Made by a program: the position numbers and the translations under genes. A model generated the notes under the pieces. The model was not told the DNA's origin, did no database searches, and saw only the letters and a list, made by a program, of their open reading frames with translations. 49,134 bases of DNA. It comes from Oscillospiraceae bacterium (GTDB lineage Bacteria; Bacillota; Clostridia; Oscillospirales; Oscillospiraceae). Within the stretch, counting starts at the first letter, position 1. Every line of letters begins with the position of its first letter. The stretch is taken from assembly GCA_015068125.1 (NCBI GenBank), contig SVLD01000012.1, forward strand, positions 1-49,134, written 5' to 3'. This document shows, piece after piece, positions 16,396 to 24,943 of the stretch.

Positions 16396-17523
16396 ATGTT
16401 TTACAAAAACGCGAGAATTTTTTGCTCTGACTTTCAGTTCCGTCTGGGTGCATTTGAGGTGAAGGACGGCGTTTTCGGTCAGATCCTGCCGGAAAACGTG
16501 CCTAATGACGCCATTGACCTCCAGGGCGCTACCGTGATTCCCGGCCTCATCGATGTCCACAACCACGGCAATTCCGGCGCGGATTTTTCCGACGGCGATT
16601 ACGAGGGTCTGAAGAAAATGGCCAGGTATCTGGCCATCAGCGGTATCACCTCCTTCGCCCCGGCTTCCATGACCCTGCCCTACGATGTGCTGGAAAAGGC
16701 TTTCGCCACTGCCCGGCAGCTGGTGGAGGTCGCCCCCGCGGGGCACGCCCGACTCATGGGCATCCAGATGGAAGGCCCCTATTTCTCCGAGAAGAAGAAA
16801 GGCGCTCAGAACGGCGCCTATCTGAAGAACCCCGATTTTGAGGGCTTCAAGGCTCTGTTTGACGGCTGCGGCGGCCTGGTGCGGATCGTGGATATCGCTC
16901 CGGAGCTTCCCGGTGCCGAAGAATTTGTGGAAAAGGCCAGCAAGCTGTGCACCGTTTCCGTGGCTCACACCGATTCCGACTATGACCACGCCAAAATGGC
17001 CTTTGCCCGGGGCGCTACGCACCTGACCCATCTGTACAACGCCATGCCCGGCGTCCATCACCGCAACCCCGGCGTGATCCCTGCCGCGGTGGAAAATCCC
17101 CATGTCCGCGCTGAGCTGATCTGCGACGGTATGCACATCCACCCCGCCTCCGTCCGTCTGGCCTTTGCCATGTTCGGCGGCGAACGAATGATCCTGGTCA
17201 GTGACGCCCTGCGCTGCTGCGGTATGCCCGACGGCGAATACGAGCTGGGCGGCCAGCCGGTATTCCTGGCCGGCGGCGTTGCCAAGCTGGCAGACGGCAC
17301 TCTGGCCGGCTCTGCCACCAACCTCTTTGACTGCATGAGAAACGCCATCCTCTTCGGCATCCCCGAAGCCGATGCCGTCCGGGCTTCCACCATGAACCCT
17401 GCCTGCGCCCTGGGCGTCCAGGACAAGGTTGGCTCTATCTCCACCGGCAAGTACGCTGACTTTATCATCTGCCGCAGCGACTACACCGGCAAGCGTGTGT
17501 TCCTGGCAGGTAAGGAAATTTGA
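16396..17523 (+). CDS. nagA: N-acetylglucosamine-6-phosphate deacetylase
   Basis: Removes acetate from GlcNAc-6-phosphate to give glucosamine-6-phosphate in the cytoplasm. Metal and catalytic residues read clearly: His55 and His57 (DVHNHG), Glu126 (QMEGPYF), His191 (VAHTDSD), His212 (THLYNAMPG) and Asp270 (LVSDAL). 375 residues, the usual length. AAAGGAG precedes the ATG. Last gene of the amino-sugar operon and closed by a strong terminator. NagB is not in the window. Confidence 0.93.
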   Translation: MFYKNARIFCSDFQFRLGAFEVKDGVFGQILPENVPNDAIDLQGATVIPGLIDVHNHGNSGADFSDGDYEGLKKMARYLAISGITSFAPASMTLPYDVLEKAFATARQLVEVAPAGHARLMGIQMEGPYFSEKKKGAQNGAYLKNPDFEGFKALFDGCGGLVRIVDIAPELPGAEEFVEKASKLCTVSVAHTDSDYDHAKMAFARGATHLTHLYNAMPGVHHRNPGVIPAAVENPHVRAELICDGMHIHPASVRLAFAMFGGERMILVSDALRCCGMPDGEYELGGQPVFLAGGVAKLADGTLAGSATNLFDCMRNAILFGIPEADAVRASTMNPACALGVQDKVGSISTGKYADFIICRSDYTGKRVFLAGKEI

Positions 17524-17526
17524 TAA

Positions 17527-17556
17527 AAAGGACGGTTCTAAAATGAACCGTCCTTT
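17527..17556 (+). terminator. Terminator of the nagA operon
   Basis: AAAGGACGGTTC pairs exactly with GAACCGTCCTTT around six bases. The A and T flanks would also work on the minus strand. Confidence 0.88.
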
Positions 17557-17559
17557 ACT

Positions 17560-17628
17560 TGTAGGGACCGGCCTCCCGGGCGGTCCCTTATTCCGGTCTG
17601 TGGACCGTCGAGGACGCCGGTCCCTACA
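17560..17628. repeat. 69-bp repeat with perfect 13-bp terminal inverted repeats
   Basis: TGTAGGGACCGGC (17560-17572) is exactly complementary to GCCGGTCCCTACA (17616-17628), and the inside holds further GGACCG/CGGTCC pairs. No coding capacity. Shares its TGTAGGG end with 3674-3702. Confidence 0.65.
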
Positions 17629-17633
17629 CGCGA

Positions 17634-18725
17634 TTATTTCAGCGTTTCACTATTGTTCAGCACGATGGTGCTGTACAAAAACAGCACATCCTGGCCGTGG
17701 AAGTCCAGGAAACGCCCCAGCATTGCCGAGGATAGATAGCGAATATCCACCAGGGTCACGGTTTTATAGCCCTGAACCAGCAGGGGCGCGATGGCGCTGC
17801 CGAAGGAATCCCGAAAAACGATCAGCTCCCGATCGGTTTCCGCCACAGGATTTTCGATGGTCAGCAAGGACACCGAGCCGGAGAGAAATACTTCATACAG
17901 GTCATCCCCCTTCAGTTTTTCCCGGTCATATATCCCAATGGTGGCACCCGTTTCGTAATTATACACCCGGCACTGATCCATCAGCTCACTTTCCAGGGTA
18001 TATAGTCTGTCCGGCTTCAGGGGCAGCGCCGCCTGGCCGTAATATACCCCATAGAAGGGCTCTGCCGCCGCCACAGCCCGGTATTCCTCCTGCCGGGGTG
18101 CTGGAATATCCAAAGCGGTGCAAAGCCGCCCCGCGGCATTGAACAGCCTCTCCTGCCGCCAGTGGGTGTCGGTGGAATAATAATCCTCCCCGGAAAGGCA
18201 GTCTGTTAGGTTTACATAACTTGTGTTCTTCATGGCAGCCATTTTGGCAAACAACTTCTCATAATCCATGGCGGGGTAGCCGTTGGCGGAGGCCAGATAG
18301 TATCCCTTATCCGGCACCACGGACACAAAAACCCGGCTGTCCGGGAAGTATTTCTCCTGCAGGCCGGACATCAGCTTCACCGCCCGATCCACACTATTTT
18401 CCCGCAGGGGATATTCCAGGGCAGCCGCCTGCCCTTGGGTCAGATAAATGCCGTTGTTATCCCCCTGCCAAAAAACATAGTAGTGGGTCAGGGCCTTCAG
18501 CCGCCGAAACATATTTCGCCCGGGAAACTGATCCAGGGTGTAGCTTTCAAAGTCCTCCATAAACTTGCCATTTCCAACATTTTCCAACCTCACTTCCGGA
18601 AACTGCGCCAGAGGGCGACGCTCCTGCAGGGACAATGCATCGGGGATTTTTACCCAGGCGATCAGGGCGATGCCCAACCAAAGGGCCGCCACTGCCACCA
18701 TACCCCAGTATTTCCATTTCGTCAT
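17634..18725 (-). CDS. DHHW family (AlgJ/AlgX-like) exported protein
   Basis: 363 residues with one N-terminal membrane segment (about 7-25), the rest presumably outside the membrane. The family signature appears as STDTHWRQE, with the usual DHHW replaced by DTHW; a serine sits in FRDSFGSA near residue 313, as in SGNH acyl-transfer proteins. Such proteins pair with MBOAT membrane acyltransferases to acetylate extracellular polymers. The start chosen is the ATG at 18725, after GGTGGG; an upstream in-frame extension runs into the MBOAT gene. It follows the MBOAT gene by 13 bases. Confidence 0.85.
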   Translation of the reverse strand: MTKWKYWGMVAVAALWLGIALIAWVKIPDALSLQERRPLAQFPEVRLENVGNGKFMEDFESYTLDQFPGRNMFRRLKALTHYYVFWQGDNNGIYLTQGQAAALEYPLRENSVDRAVKLMSGLQEKYFPDSRVFVSVVPDKGYYLASANGYPAMDYEKLFAKMAAMKNTSYVNLTDCLSGEDYYSTDTHWRQERLFNAAGRLCTALDIPAPRQEEYRAVAAAEPFYGVYYGQAALPLKPDRLYTLESELMDQCRVYNYETGATIGIYDREKLKGDDLYEVFLSGSVSLLTIENPVAETDRELIVFRDSFGSAIAPLLVQGYKTVTLVDIRYLSSAMLGRFLDFHGQDVLFLYSTIVLNNSETLK

Positions 18726-18738
18726 ATTCGCCCACCCC

Positions 18739-20115
18739 CTAGAACCGAAAATACAGGAAAGGATTAAAAGAACCATCTACCAGGTAGGCAGTGCACAGCA
18801 GCAGAAGGATCAGCGCCCCCACCGGCTGCAGAATCTCTGCCGCCTCACCGCACCGCAGCCATAGCTTTTTCATCAGCGGCGTGGCGCCTATGATCCCCGC
18901 CAGGAGCAAAACCCCGTAGCTTCGCAGATAGTACACCGCCTGGGTGCTGACCAGGGGGATCCCCAGAAAGCCGAACATCCCGGCGATATCCTCCCCTGCC
19001 TGGGCCATGCCGGGAGCATTGAAGATCACGAAGCTGATCAATACGATCAGCAGCACATAGCCATGGCGCAGCGCCACCGGCAGTTTTTGCAGGGGCAGCC
19101 ATTTTTCTGCCAGCAGGCAGACTGCGAACAGCAGCCCCCAAACCACAAAATTCCATGCCGCCCCGTGCCACAGACCTGTCAGCAGCCACACTGCCAGAAT
19201 ATTCCGCAGCCATTTGATTTTTCCCACCCGGTTACCCCCCAGGGGAATATACACATAATCCCGGAACCAGCCCCCCAGGGTCATGTGCCACCGCCGCCAA
19301 AACTCGGTGATGCTCCGGGAAATATAGGGATAATCAAAGTTTCGGGGGAATCGGAAGCCGAAAATCCGCCCCAGGCCGATGGCCATTTCGCTGTACCCGG
19401 CAAAATCAAAATAAATATGAAGCATAAAGGCCACGGCGTACAGCCAATAATACAGTACGCTGGGCTCCTGGGTCTGACGAAACAGGCTTGTCAGTTCCCC
19501 CAAGGGGTTCGCCAGCAGCACCTTTTTTCCCAGGCCAACCAAAAACAGCGCCAGCCCCTGGGCAAAGTCCTCCCACCGGGACTGCCGATGCTCCAAATCC
19601 CTGGCCACATCCACATAGCGGACGATAGGCCCGGCGATAAGCTGAGGAAACAGGGCAACATATGCGCCAAAATGGACAATGTTCCGCTGGGCTTCCACTT
19701 CTCCCCGGTAGACATCCACAGCGTAGCTGATGCACTGAAATGTGTAAAAACTGATGCCAATAGGCAGCGCCAGCCGCAGCAGTGGAATCCCCATACCCGT
19801 AAGGCGGTTCCAATTTTCCAACGCAAAATCCGCGTACTTGAACACCCCCAGCAATGCCACCCCAGTGAGCACCGCGGCGGTGAGCCAGAGTTTTCGCGCC
19901 AGAGGCTTTTTGCTATGCCCAATTGCCAGTCCGTAGCTGTAAAACAGCACGATGGCAGCGGCCATCAGCAGCACATACCGCGGCTCTCCCCAGGCGTAAA
20001 ACAAAAGGCTTACCAGTAAAAGAAAGCCGTTTTTCAGCTTATTGGGCATGAGAAAATACACAATCAGCACACCGGGCAGAAAATAATACAGAAAAGGAAT
20101 GCCGGAAAAGAGCAT
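18739..20115 (-). CDS. MBOAT family O-acyltransferase (AlgI-like)
   Basis: 458 residues, about ten or more membrane segments. The conserved family stretch EFWRRWHMTLGGWFRDYVY is followed by the active-site histidine in LLTGLWHGAAWNF. AlgI-type proteins move acyl groups across the membrane for transfer to a polymer by an exported partner, here the DHHW protein just downstream. The ATG at 20115 has GGAGGG upstream. Preceded by a lipoprotein gene 54 bases away. The polymer acylated is unknown; no polysaccharide genes adjoin. Confidence 0.93.
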   Translation of the reverse strand: MLFSGIPFLYYFLPGVLIVYFLMPNKLKNGFLLLVSLLFYAWGEPRYVLLMAAAIVLFYSYGLAIGHSKKPLARKLWLTAAVLTGVALLGVFKYADFALENWNRLTGMGIPLLRLALPIGISFYTFQCISYAVDVYRGEVEAQRNIVHFGAYVALFPQLIAGPIVRYVDVARDLEHRQSRWEDFAQGLALFLVGLGKKVLLANPLGELTSLFRQTQEPSVLYYWLYAVAFMLHIYFDFAGYSEMAIGLGRIFGFRFPRNFDYPYISRSITEFWRRWHMTLGGWFRDYVYIPLGGNRVGKIKWLRNILAVWLLTGLWHGAAWNFVVWGLLFAVCLLAEKWLPLQKLPVALRHGYVLLIVLISFVIFNAPGMAQAGEDIAGMFGFLGIPLVSTQAVYYLRSYGVLLLAGIIGATPLMKKLWLRCGEAAEILQPVGALILLLLCTAYLVDGSFNPFLYFRF

Positions 20116-20169
20116 ATGCTACCCTCCTGAAAATATGGACGAATGGCGGCAGGTATTCTGCCGCCTTGG

Positions 20170-20817
20170 TCATGCAACGATGGCTTCTTCGTACAGGAAG
20201 CCGGCGGTGGGATAGGCTTCCGCCACCCTGCCCCGGAAGGCGGTCATGGCGTCCTGGCTGCCGAAAGCCATGAGGATATGGTTATTCTCCAACTGCGCCA
20301 TAATCATCCGATCCGGCTGCCCGCAGACCCAGCGGGTGCCGTGGATGCTGTCACGCCAGGCCTTGGCCAGACCCTGAACATCGGTATTATCCGCCAGGCC
20401 GAACACCACCGCGGTAAAAATATTGTTATTCATGAGGTGCACCAAAGATGCCCCCTCTTTTACCATCCCCAACTGGGCTTCCGGCAGCAGATAGCGGGTG
20501 GTAAGCTCCTCGGTAACGGACATATCCAGATCACCGGGGCCATCCGCCACGGACTGCTCCACCGCGCCGCCGTAGACAGCGAAGCGCTCTGCCTCCGGGT
20601 ACTTATCCCAGATATTCTGGAGTACTTTTGCACTGCTGCTCTCCGCCATGCCCATAGGCATGGTGGGAACAGTCAGCTCCGTAGGCTTAGTGGACGGCTT
20701 GGTTTGCTCATCGGGTACAATGGAGCCATTGGTCTCCTGGGGAATATTGCTGCGGCAGCCGGAGAGTCCTGCCCCCAGCAGCAAAACGCAGGACAGGATC
20801 AATGCGAAGATTTTCAT
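20170..20817 (-). CDS. Lipoprotein of the MBOAT cassette (DUF4358-like)
   Basis: 215 residues. A lipoprotein signal peptide ends in GLSGC with the lipid-attached cysteine at 21, then a linker rich in Thr, Pro and Lys to about residue 55, then a compact domain of about 150 residues. The domain resembles DUF4358 proteins found beside MBOAT/DHHW genes, an assignment from memory. The ATG at 20817 has TGGAGG upstream; the longer frame has none. First gene of the lipoprotein-MBOAT-DHHW cassette. A role in extracellular acylation is inferred from position only. Confidence 0.7.
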   Translation of the reverse strand: MKIFALILSCVLLLGAGLSGCRSNIPQETNGSIVPDEQTKPSTKPTELTVPTMPMGMAESSSAKVLQNIWDKYPEAERFAVYGGAVEQSVADGPGDLDMSVTEELTTRYLLPEAQLGMVKEGASLVHLMNNNIFTAVVFGLADNTDVQGLAKAWRDSIHGTRWVCGQPDRMIMAQLENNHILMAFGSQDAMTAFRGRVAEAYPTAGFLYEEAIVA

Positions 20818-20885
20818 AATTTTTCCTCCATTATGCAGTTTGTTCGCTGTGAGTATGCCCCTTTTTTGCAAGGTTTATACCGATT

Positions 20886-20918
20886 ATTCTTGGCCCCCTC
20901 TTTGAGGGGGCCAAGAAT
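20886..20918. repeat. Perfect 15-bp hairpin
   Basis: ATTCTTGGCCCCCTC (20886-20900) pairs exactly with 20904-20918 around TTT. It stands directly next to the terminator of the cysteine desulfidase-like gene. It looks like a dispersed palindromic repeat or a second terminator. Confidence 0.55.
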
Positions 20919-20948
20919 AAAGGTGTGCTGCTTTCGCAGCACACCTTT
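20919..20948 (-). terminator. Terminator of the cysteine desulfidase-like gene
   Basis: AAAGGTGTGCTGC pairs exactly with GCAGCACACCTTT around four bases, just downstream of the gene on the minus strand, followed by ATTCTT. Confidence 0.8.
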
Positions 20949-20953
20949 CATCT

Positions 20954-22231
20954 TTATTCGTCCAGCATGATTTTCAGAATCGTCTTATCCGTCTCCCGCA
21001 TGCCCTCCCGGGCCAGGCGGCCGACGTTGCTCACTGTATTATCCGCGCCCTTGGTCACGATGCCGTCACCACCCCAGAACTGCTGATGCTCCGCATACAT
21101 ATCGCAGCCCAGAATACCCGCATCCACCGCCGCGGCGATCTTTGCCGCGCAGGAGGGCTTGGCACCGTCGCAGATGGTGCCGGAGAGAATGGCAATGGCA
21201 TTGACCACCGTGTGGGCCACGGCGTCCAGCTTGCCGCCCTTTAAGTAAGCGATGCCCGCGCCTGCGCCGCAGCCGGCGCTGATAGCGCCGCAGTAGGCAG
21301 ACAGCCGGCCGATGCCGGTTTTCTGATGGATGGTTACCAGGTCGCTGAGAGTCACCGCCCGGAGGGTCTCCTCCTCGGATGCTCCCAACGCCTGGGCGTA
21401 TACCGCCACGGGAACGCTGGCGGTAATGCCCTGATTGCCGCTGCCGGAAATGATGATAACAGGCATTTCGCAGCCGCTCATTCTGGCATCGCTGCCGGCG
21501 GCGGCATAGGCCGCGGCCTGCTTGGCCAGCAGATCGCCCTGCCGGGCCAGGATCACGCTGCCGATATTGGCACCCCAGTTGCCCCGGATGCCCTCCCGGG
21601 CGATGGCCATATTGCAGGAAACTTGCCGTCCCACCAGTTCCCGGACATCTTCCACATCCAGGCAGTCCGCGAATTCCACGATTTTCTCAATGCACAGGCA
21701 GGATTTGTCCGTCAGGTGATCCTCAGAGGATTCCTCCACCGGCAGATCCAGCAGAATTTCGCCGTTTTTCTCCATATAGACCAAATTGGTATGGTGATTG
21801 ACGATGCGCAGCCGCACCCGATCCTCCCCACGGCGCAAAATCAGGTCGATATCAAAGATCAAATTGGAATCCGAGGGGGCTATATTGACCTTCGTCCCGG
21901 CCATAAATTCCCGCAGAGCAGCACGCTGCTCATCGGTAACCCCGCTGATGACCTCCAACTGCTTATCGGCATCGCCGGCAACGATACCGGCGCAGACTGC
22001 GCTGCCGATGCCGCTTAAGCCCCCGGTATTGGGCACGATGACACTCTTGACATTCTTAATAATGTTGCCGCTGACGAAGACATCCACCGTTTCCGGCAGC
22101 GCACCCAAAAGCTGCCGGGCCTTTGCGCCGGCATAAGCCAGGGCAATGGGCTCGGTGCAGCCCATTGCAGGCCGCAGCTCCTCCCGGAGGATGTCCAAAT
22201 ATTGCTGATAGATCCGATCTGTCTTTTTCAC
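20954..22231 (-). CDS. cyuA: L-cysteine desulfidase / UPF0597 (serine dehydratase alpha-like)
   Basis: 425 residues. The N-terminal PAMGCTEPIALAYA with Cys25 is the hallmark of the CyuA/UPF0597 family, which in characterised members carries a 4Fe-4S cluster and splits L-cysteine into pyruvate, ammonia and sulfide. Other cysteines likely to bind the cluster are in YCGAISAGCGAG and ICDGAKPSC. The start is a GTG at 22231 with GGAGAG seven bases upstream. Single gene with its own promoter. The substrate could be another amino acid; the symbol is by family resemblance only. Confidence 0.8.
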   Translation of the reverse strand: MKKTDRIYQQYLDILREELRPAMGCTEPIALAYAGAKARQLLGALPETVDVFVSGNIIKNVKSVIVPNTGGLSGIGSAVCAGIVAGDADKQLEVISGVTDEQRAALREFMAGTKVNIAPSDSNLIFDIDLILRRGEDRVRLRIVNHHTNLVYMEKNGEILLDLPVEESSEDHLTDKSCLCIEKIVEFADCLDVEDVRELVGRQVSCNMAIAREGIRGNWGANIGSVILARQGDLLAKQAAAYAAAGSDARMSGCEMPVIIISGSGNQGITASVPVAVYAQALGASEEETLRAVTLSDLVTIHQKTGIGRLSAYCGAISAGCGAGAGIAYLKGGKLDAVAHTVVNAIAILSGTICDGAKPSCAAKIAAAVDAGILGCDMYAEHQQFWGGDGIVTKGADNTVSNVGRLAREGMRETDKTILKIMLDE

Positions 22232-22261
22232 GGCGGCTCTCTCCTTGCCTTTAATGGCTTC

Positions 22262-22290
22262 ATTATAGCACCATCGACAAAAAATGTAAA
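22262..22290 (-). promoter_or_regulatory. Promoter of the cysteine desulfidase-like gene
   Basis: On the minus strand TTTACA (22285-22290), 17 bases, TATAAT (22262-22267). Confidence 0.65.
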
Positions 22291-22309
22291 CATCTCATAA
22301 AACTGAAAT

Positions 22310-22338
22310 TTGACTTTACGGCAATTTGCCGTTATAAT
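22310..22338 (+). promoter_or_regulatory. Promoter of the nickel cassette with operator in the spacer
   Basis: TTGACT (22310-22315), 17 bases, TATAAT (22333-22338). The spacer contains ACGGCAA-T-TTGCCGT (22318-22332), a perfect 15-base palindrome filling almost the whole space between -35 and -10. A repressor bound here would block the polymerase. The regulator is not in the window; a metal sensor is a reasonable guess given the genes controlled. Confidence 0.7.
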
Positions 22339-22365
22339 AAAAGAAAAACAAAAGGAGCGAAATTT

Positions 22366-22806
22366 ATGCATCTGCATCACGACCATATCGGCGGCCACAG
22401 CCATGACCACGAGCATACCCATACCCACGAGCACACCCACGACGGTGTTGCACATTCCCACCCCCATGCCCACAGCCACGACCACGATCATGTACATCCC
22501 CATGACCATGATCACCTCCACGATCACGGCGCGGAGCATCATCACCATCACGACCACGACTGCGGCGGCGATTGCTGCGGCTGCGCCGGCAGCTGCAACC
22601 ACACACCCATGGAGGAGTTGGTGGCACTGATGAAGTACATGGTGGGTCACAACGCCGCCCACGCCAAGGAACTGGCAGATCTGGCCGCCCAGCTGGAAAA
22701 AGCCGGCAGCCACACCGCCTATGAGCAGGTCATGGCCGCTGTGTCCGATTTTGAGAAGGGCAATATGCGCCTGAGCGTTGTCCTCAGCAGCCTGGATGTA
22801 AAGTGA
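22366..22806 (+). CDS. Histidine-rich metal-binding protein
   Basis: 146 residues. The first about 65 are a dense run of HDH, HTH and HSH repeats with more than 30 histidines, then a cysteine knot DCGGDCCGCAGSC. The last about 70 residues form a predicted helical domain (MEELVALMKYMVGHNAAHAKEL onward in sense, split here as two helices) ending in FEKGNMRLS. Such proteins store or hand over nickel or zinc. The next gene is CooT-like, which favours nickel. AAAGGAG precedes the ATG. Codon use changes inside the His-rich run because of CAC/CAT repetition. Confidence 0.75.
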   Translation: MHLHHDHIGGHSHDHEHTHTHEHTHDGVAHSHPHAHSHDHDHVHPHDHDHLHDHGAEHHHHHDHDCGGDCCGCAGSCNHTPMEELVALMKYMVGHNAAHAKELADLAAQLEKAGSHTAYEQVMAAVSDFEKGNMRLSVVLSSLDVK

Positions 22807-22816
22807 GGAAACTGCC

Positions 22817-23008
22817 ATGTGTCTTTCCACAGTTTATAAGAACACCAAAAGTCCCGACACCGTGGTCATGAAAAATGTCATGTCCATCGAGTGCAAGGAC
22901 GGCTGCGTGATCCTCACAGATCTCATGGAGCGCAGTGTGGCCATCGAAGGCCACCTGGTCAGCGCCAACCTGGTTGACGGCTTCGTCATCGTACAGGAAA
23001 CCGCATAA
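22817..23008 (+). CDS. cooT: CooT family nickel-binding protein
   Basis: 63 residues beginning MCLSTVYK, with the pattern VMKNVMSIECKDGCVILTD that matches CooT. CooT is a small dimer binding nickel through Cys2 and helps mature carbon monoxide dehydrogenase in Rhodospirillum. Cys2 is present. It is 10 bases after the His-rich gene, with GAGGAAA upstream. No CODH, hydrogenase or urease gene is in the window, so the client enzyme must be elsewhere if there is one. Confidence 0.75.
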   Translation: MCLSTVYKNTKSPDTVVMKNVMSIECKDGCVILTDLMERSVAIEGHLVSANLVDGFVIVQETA

Positions 23009-23009
23009 A

Positions 23010-23039
23010 AAGAGCGTGCCGCTTCTGCGGCACGCTCTT
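23010..23039. terminator. Bidirectional terminator between cooT-like gene and ftsH
   Basis: AAGAGCGTGCCGC pairs exactly with GCGGCACGCTCTT around TTCT, with A's and T's on the two sides, serving two converging operons. Confidence 0.92.
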
Positions 23040-23042
23040 ATT

Positions 23043-24926
23043 TTATTCTTCCTCGGGATTATTTTCGTCAAAGAGGGATGTGGAGGAAGCCTCGCCGATG
23101 GCACGGCCTTCCATGCAGTCGACGAACTGTTCGCCGGTCATGGTCTCATTGGCCACCAAGTGCTCCACCACCTGCATCAGCTTATCCTCATTGGCCTTCA
23201 GAATGTCCGCGCAGTGCTGGTAAGCCTTGTCGATGAGCAACTTGACTTCTTCATCGATGGTGCCGGCTACCTGCTCGGAATAGCTCTTGGTCGTCTGGTA
23301 GTCCCGGCCGATGAACACCTCACCGCCCCCCAGATAGGACACGGTGCCCAGGTTCTTGTTCATGCCGTAGCGAGCCACCATATCCCGGGCCAGCTTGGAT
23401 GCCCGGTCGATATCGTTGGAAGCGCCGGTGGAGATATCCCCCAGGAACAGCTCCTCCGCCACCCGGCCGCCCAGCAGAGCCACGATCTGCTCATACATTT
23501 CGTTCCGGGTCATGTGGGCGGAATCTTCCTTGGGCATGCTCCAGGTCAGGCCCAGGGCCTGGCCTCTGGGCACTACGGAGATCTGCCGCACAGGATCATG
23601 GATAGGCAGGTTATGCATAGCCACAGCGTGACCGGCTTCGTGGATAGCGGTGATCCGCAGATCCTTAGCCAACCGCACACGGCTGCGCTTTTCCGGGCCT
23701 GCCAGGATCTTCATCATAGCCTCATTCAGATCCTGCATATTCAGCACCGGGCGGTTATCCCGGGCAGCCAGAATGGCAGCCTCATTCAGCAGATTGCTCA
23801 GATCCGCACCGGTGAAACCGGAGGTGGACAGCGCAATGGTACGCAGATTCACAGAGTCATCCAGCTTCTTATTCTTGGCGTGAACCTTCAGAATTTCCTC
23901 ACGGCCCTTGGCATCCGGCACGCCCACATAGATCTGCCGGTCAAAACGGCCGGGGCGCAGCAGGGCGGGATCCAGGATATCGGGACGGTTGGTTGCTGCC
24001 AGGACGATAACGCCCTCGGTACGGGCAAAGCCGTCCATCTCCACCAGAAGCTGATTCAAGGTCTGTTCCTTTTCATCATGGCCGCCGCCCAGTCCGGAGC
24101 CACGCTTGCGGCCCACCGCGTCGATCTCATCGATAAAGATGATGGCCGGCGCGATCTTTTTCGCCTGGTCAAAGAGGTCACGGACGCGGCTTGCGCCGAC
24201 GCCTACATACAGCTCCACGAAATCGGAGCCGGAAATGGACAAAAACTGCACCCCGGCTTCTCCGGCCACAGCTCTGGCAAGCAGTGTCTTACCGGTGCCG
24301 GGAGGGCCTACCAGCAGCATACCGTGGGGAATCTTGGCGCCGATCTTTGTAAATTTCTCAGGATCTTTCAGGAAGTCAACCACTTCCTGCAGCTCCCGCT
24401 TTTCCTCGTCAGCGCCGGCCACATCGTCAAAGGTGACCTTCTGGCCGCCGGAAGTGCCCAGGGTGGTGCGGGCTTTGCCGAAATTGCTGGCAGGGCCACC
24501 GCCGCTGGCAGCCTGTGCCCGGCTCATGAGCAGGAACCACAGGATCAGCAGCACCAGGCCAACGATCAGCAGCGGCAGAATCAGCTCATAGGCAGACCAG
24601 GGTGCTTCCGGCTCGAAATGGTAATATTGCAGCTGTCCGGAGGCTGTCTGCAAAGCCAGGATATCCTGAACATCCTCATGGAAGCCCTGTGCATCCCACA
24701 GGGTGCAGATCAGCTCGCCCTTGCCATCGTAAGCCGTGTGCAGCGTCAGGGCGATCTTGTCGCCCTCCACAACAAAGCTTTTGACCTGGCCGGTTTCCAG
24801 CAGACGAATTATCTCAGAATAAGGCACATTATCTGTGCCGTCACCGAAAATTCCAAAGATCAGCGAAAAAGCCAGGGCTAAGATCGCCAGATACAGAATT
24901 ACGGAAAATGGACGTCTTTTTTTCAA
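23043..24926 (-). CDS. ftsH: ATP-dependent zinc metalloprotease FtsH
   Basis: Membrane-bound AAA+ protease that degrades membrane and some soluble proteins. 627 residues: membrane segments at about 8-26 and 113-134, Walker A GPPGTGKT (207-214), Walker B IFIDE (263-267), the SRH arginines in ALLRPGRFD, and the zinc site HEAGH (429-433). The start is TTG at 24926, eight bases after GGAG; there is no closer ATG that keeps the first membrane segment. Last gene of the gdpP-to-ftsH operon; hpt is 17 bases upstream, the classic tilS-hpt-ftsH order of Firmicutes. Confidence 0.96.
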   Translation of the reverse strand: MKKRRPFSVILYLAILALAFSLIFGIFGDGTDNVPYSEIIRLLETGQVKSFVVEGDKIALTLHTAYDGKGELICTLWDAQGFHEDVQDILALQTASGQLQYYHFEPEAPWSAYELILPLLIVGLVLLILWFLLMSRAQAASGGGPASNFGKARTTLGTSGGQKVTFDDVAGADEEKRELQEVVDFLKDPEKFTKIGAKIPHGMLLVGPPGTGKTLLARAVAGEAGVQFLSISGSDFVELYVGVGASRVRDLFDQAKKIAPAIIFIDEIDAVGRKRGSGLGGGHDEKEQTLNQLLVEMDGFARTEGVIVLAATNRPDILDPALLRPGRFDRQIYVGVPDAKGREEILKVHAKNKKLDDSVNLRTIALSTSGFTGADLSNLLNEAAILAARDNRPVLNMQDLNEAMMKILAGPEKRSRVRLAKDLRITAIHEAGHAVAMHNLPIHDPVRQISVVPRGQALGLTWSMPKEDSAHMTRNEMYEQIVALLGGRVAEELFLGDISTGASNDIDRASKLARDMVARYGMNKNLGTVSYLGGGEVFIGRDYQTTKSYSEQVAGTIDEEVKLLIDKAYQHCADILKANEDKLMQVVEHLVANETMTGEQFVDCMEGRAIGEASSTSLFDENNPEEE

Positions 24927-24943
24927 ATCAAGTTCTCCTTCAA

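Noticed and set aside
22366..22560. The CAC/CAT-rich run as a CRISPR array or tandem DNA repeat
   Set aside because: Periodicity is codon-level within a good reading frame coding for histidines; no constant repeat and spacer units.
22935..24881. A 648-codon plus-strand open frame opposite ftsH
   Set aside because: It is the antisense of a certain ftsH, has no ribosome site or family motif, and begins inside cooT.
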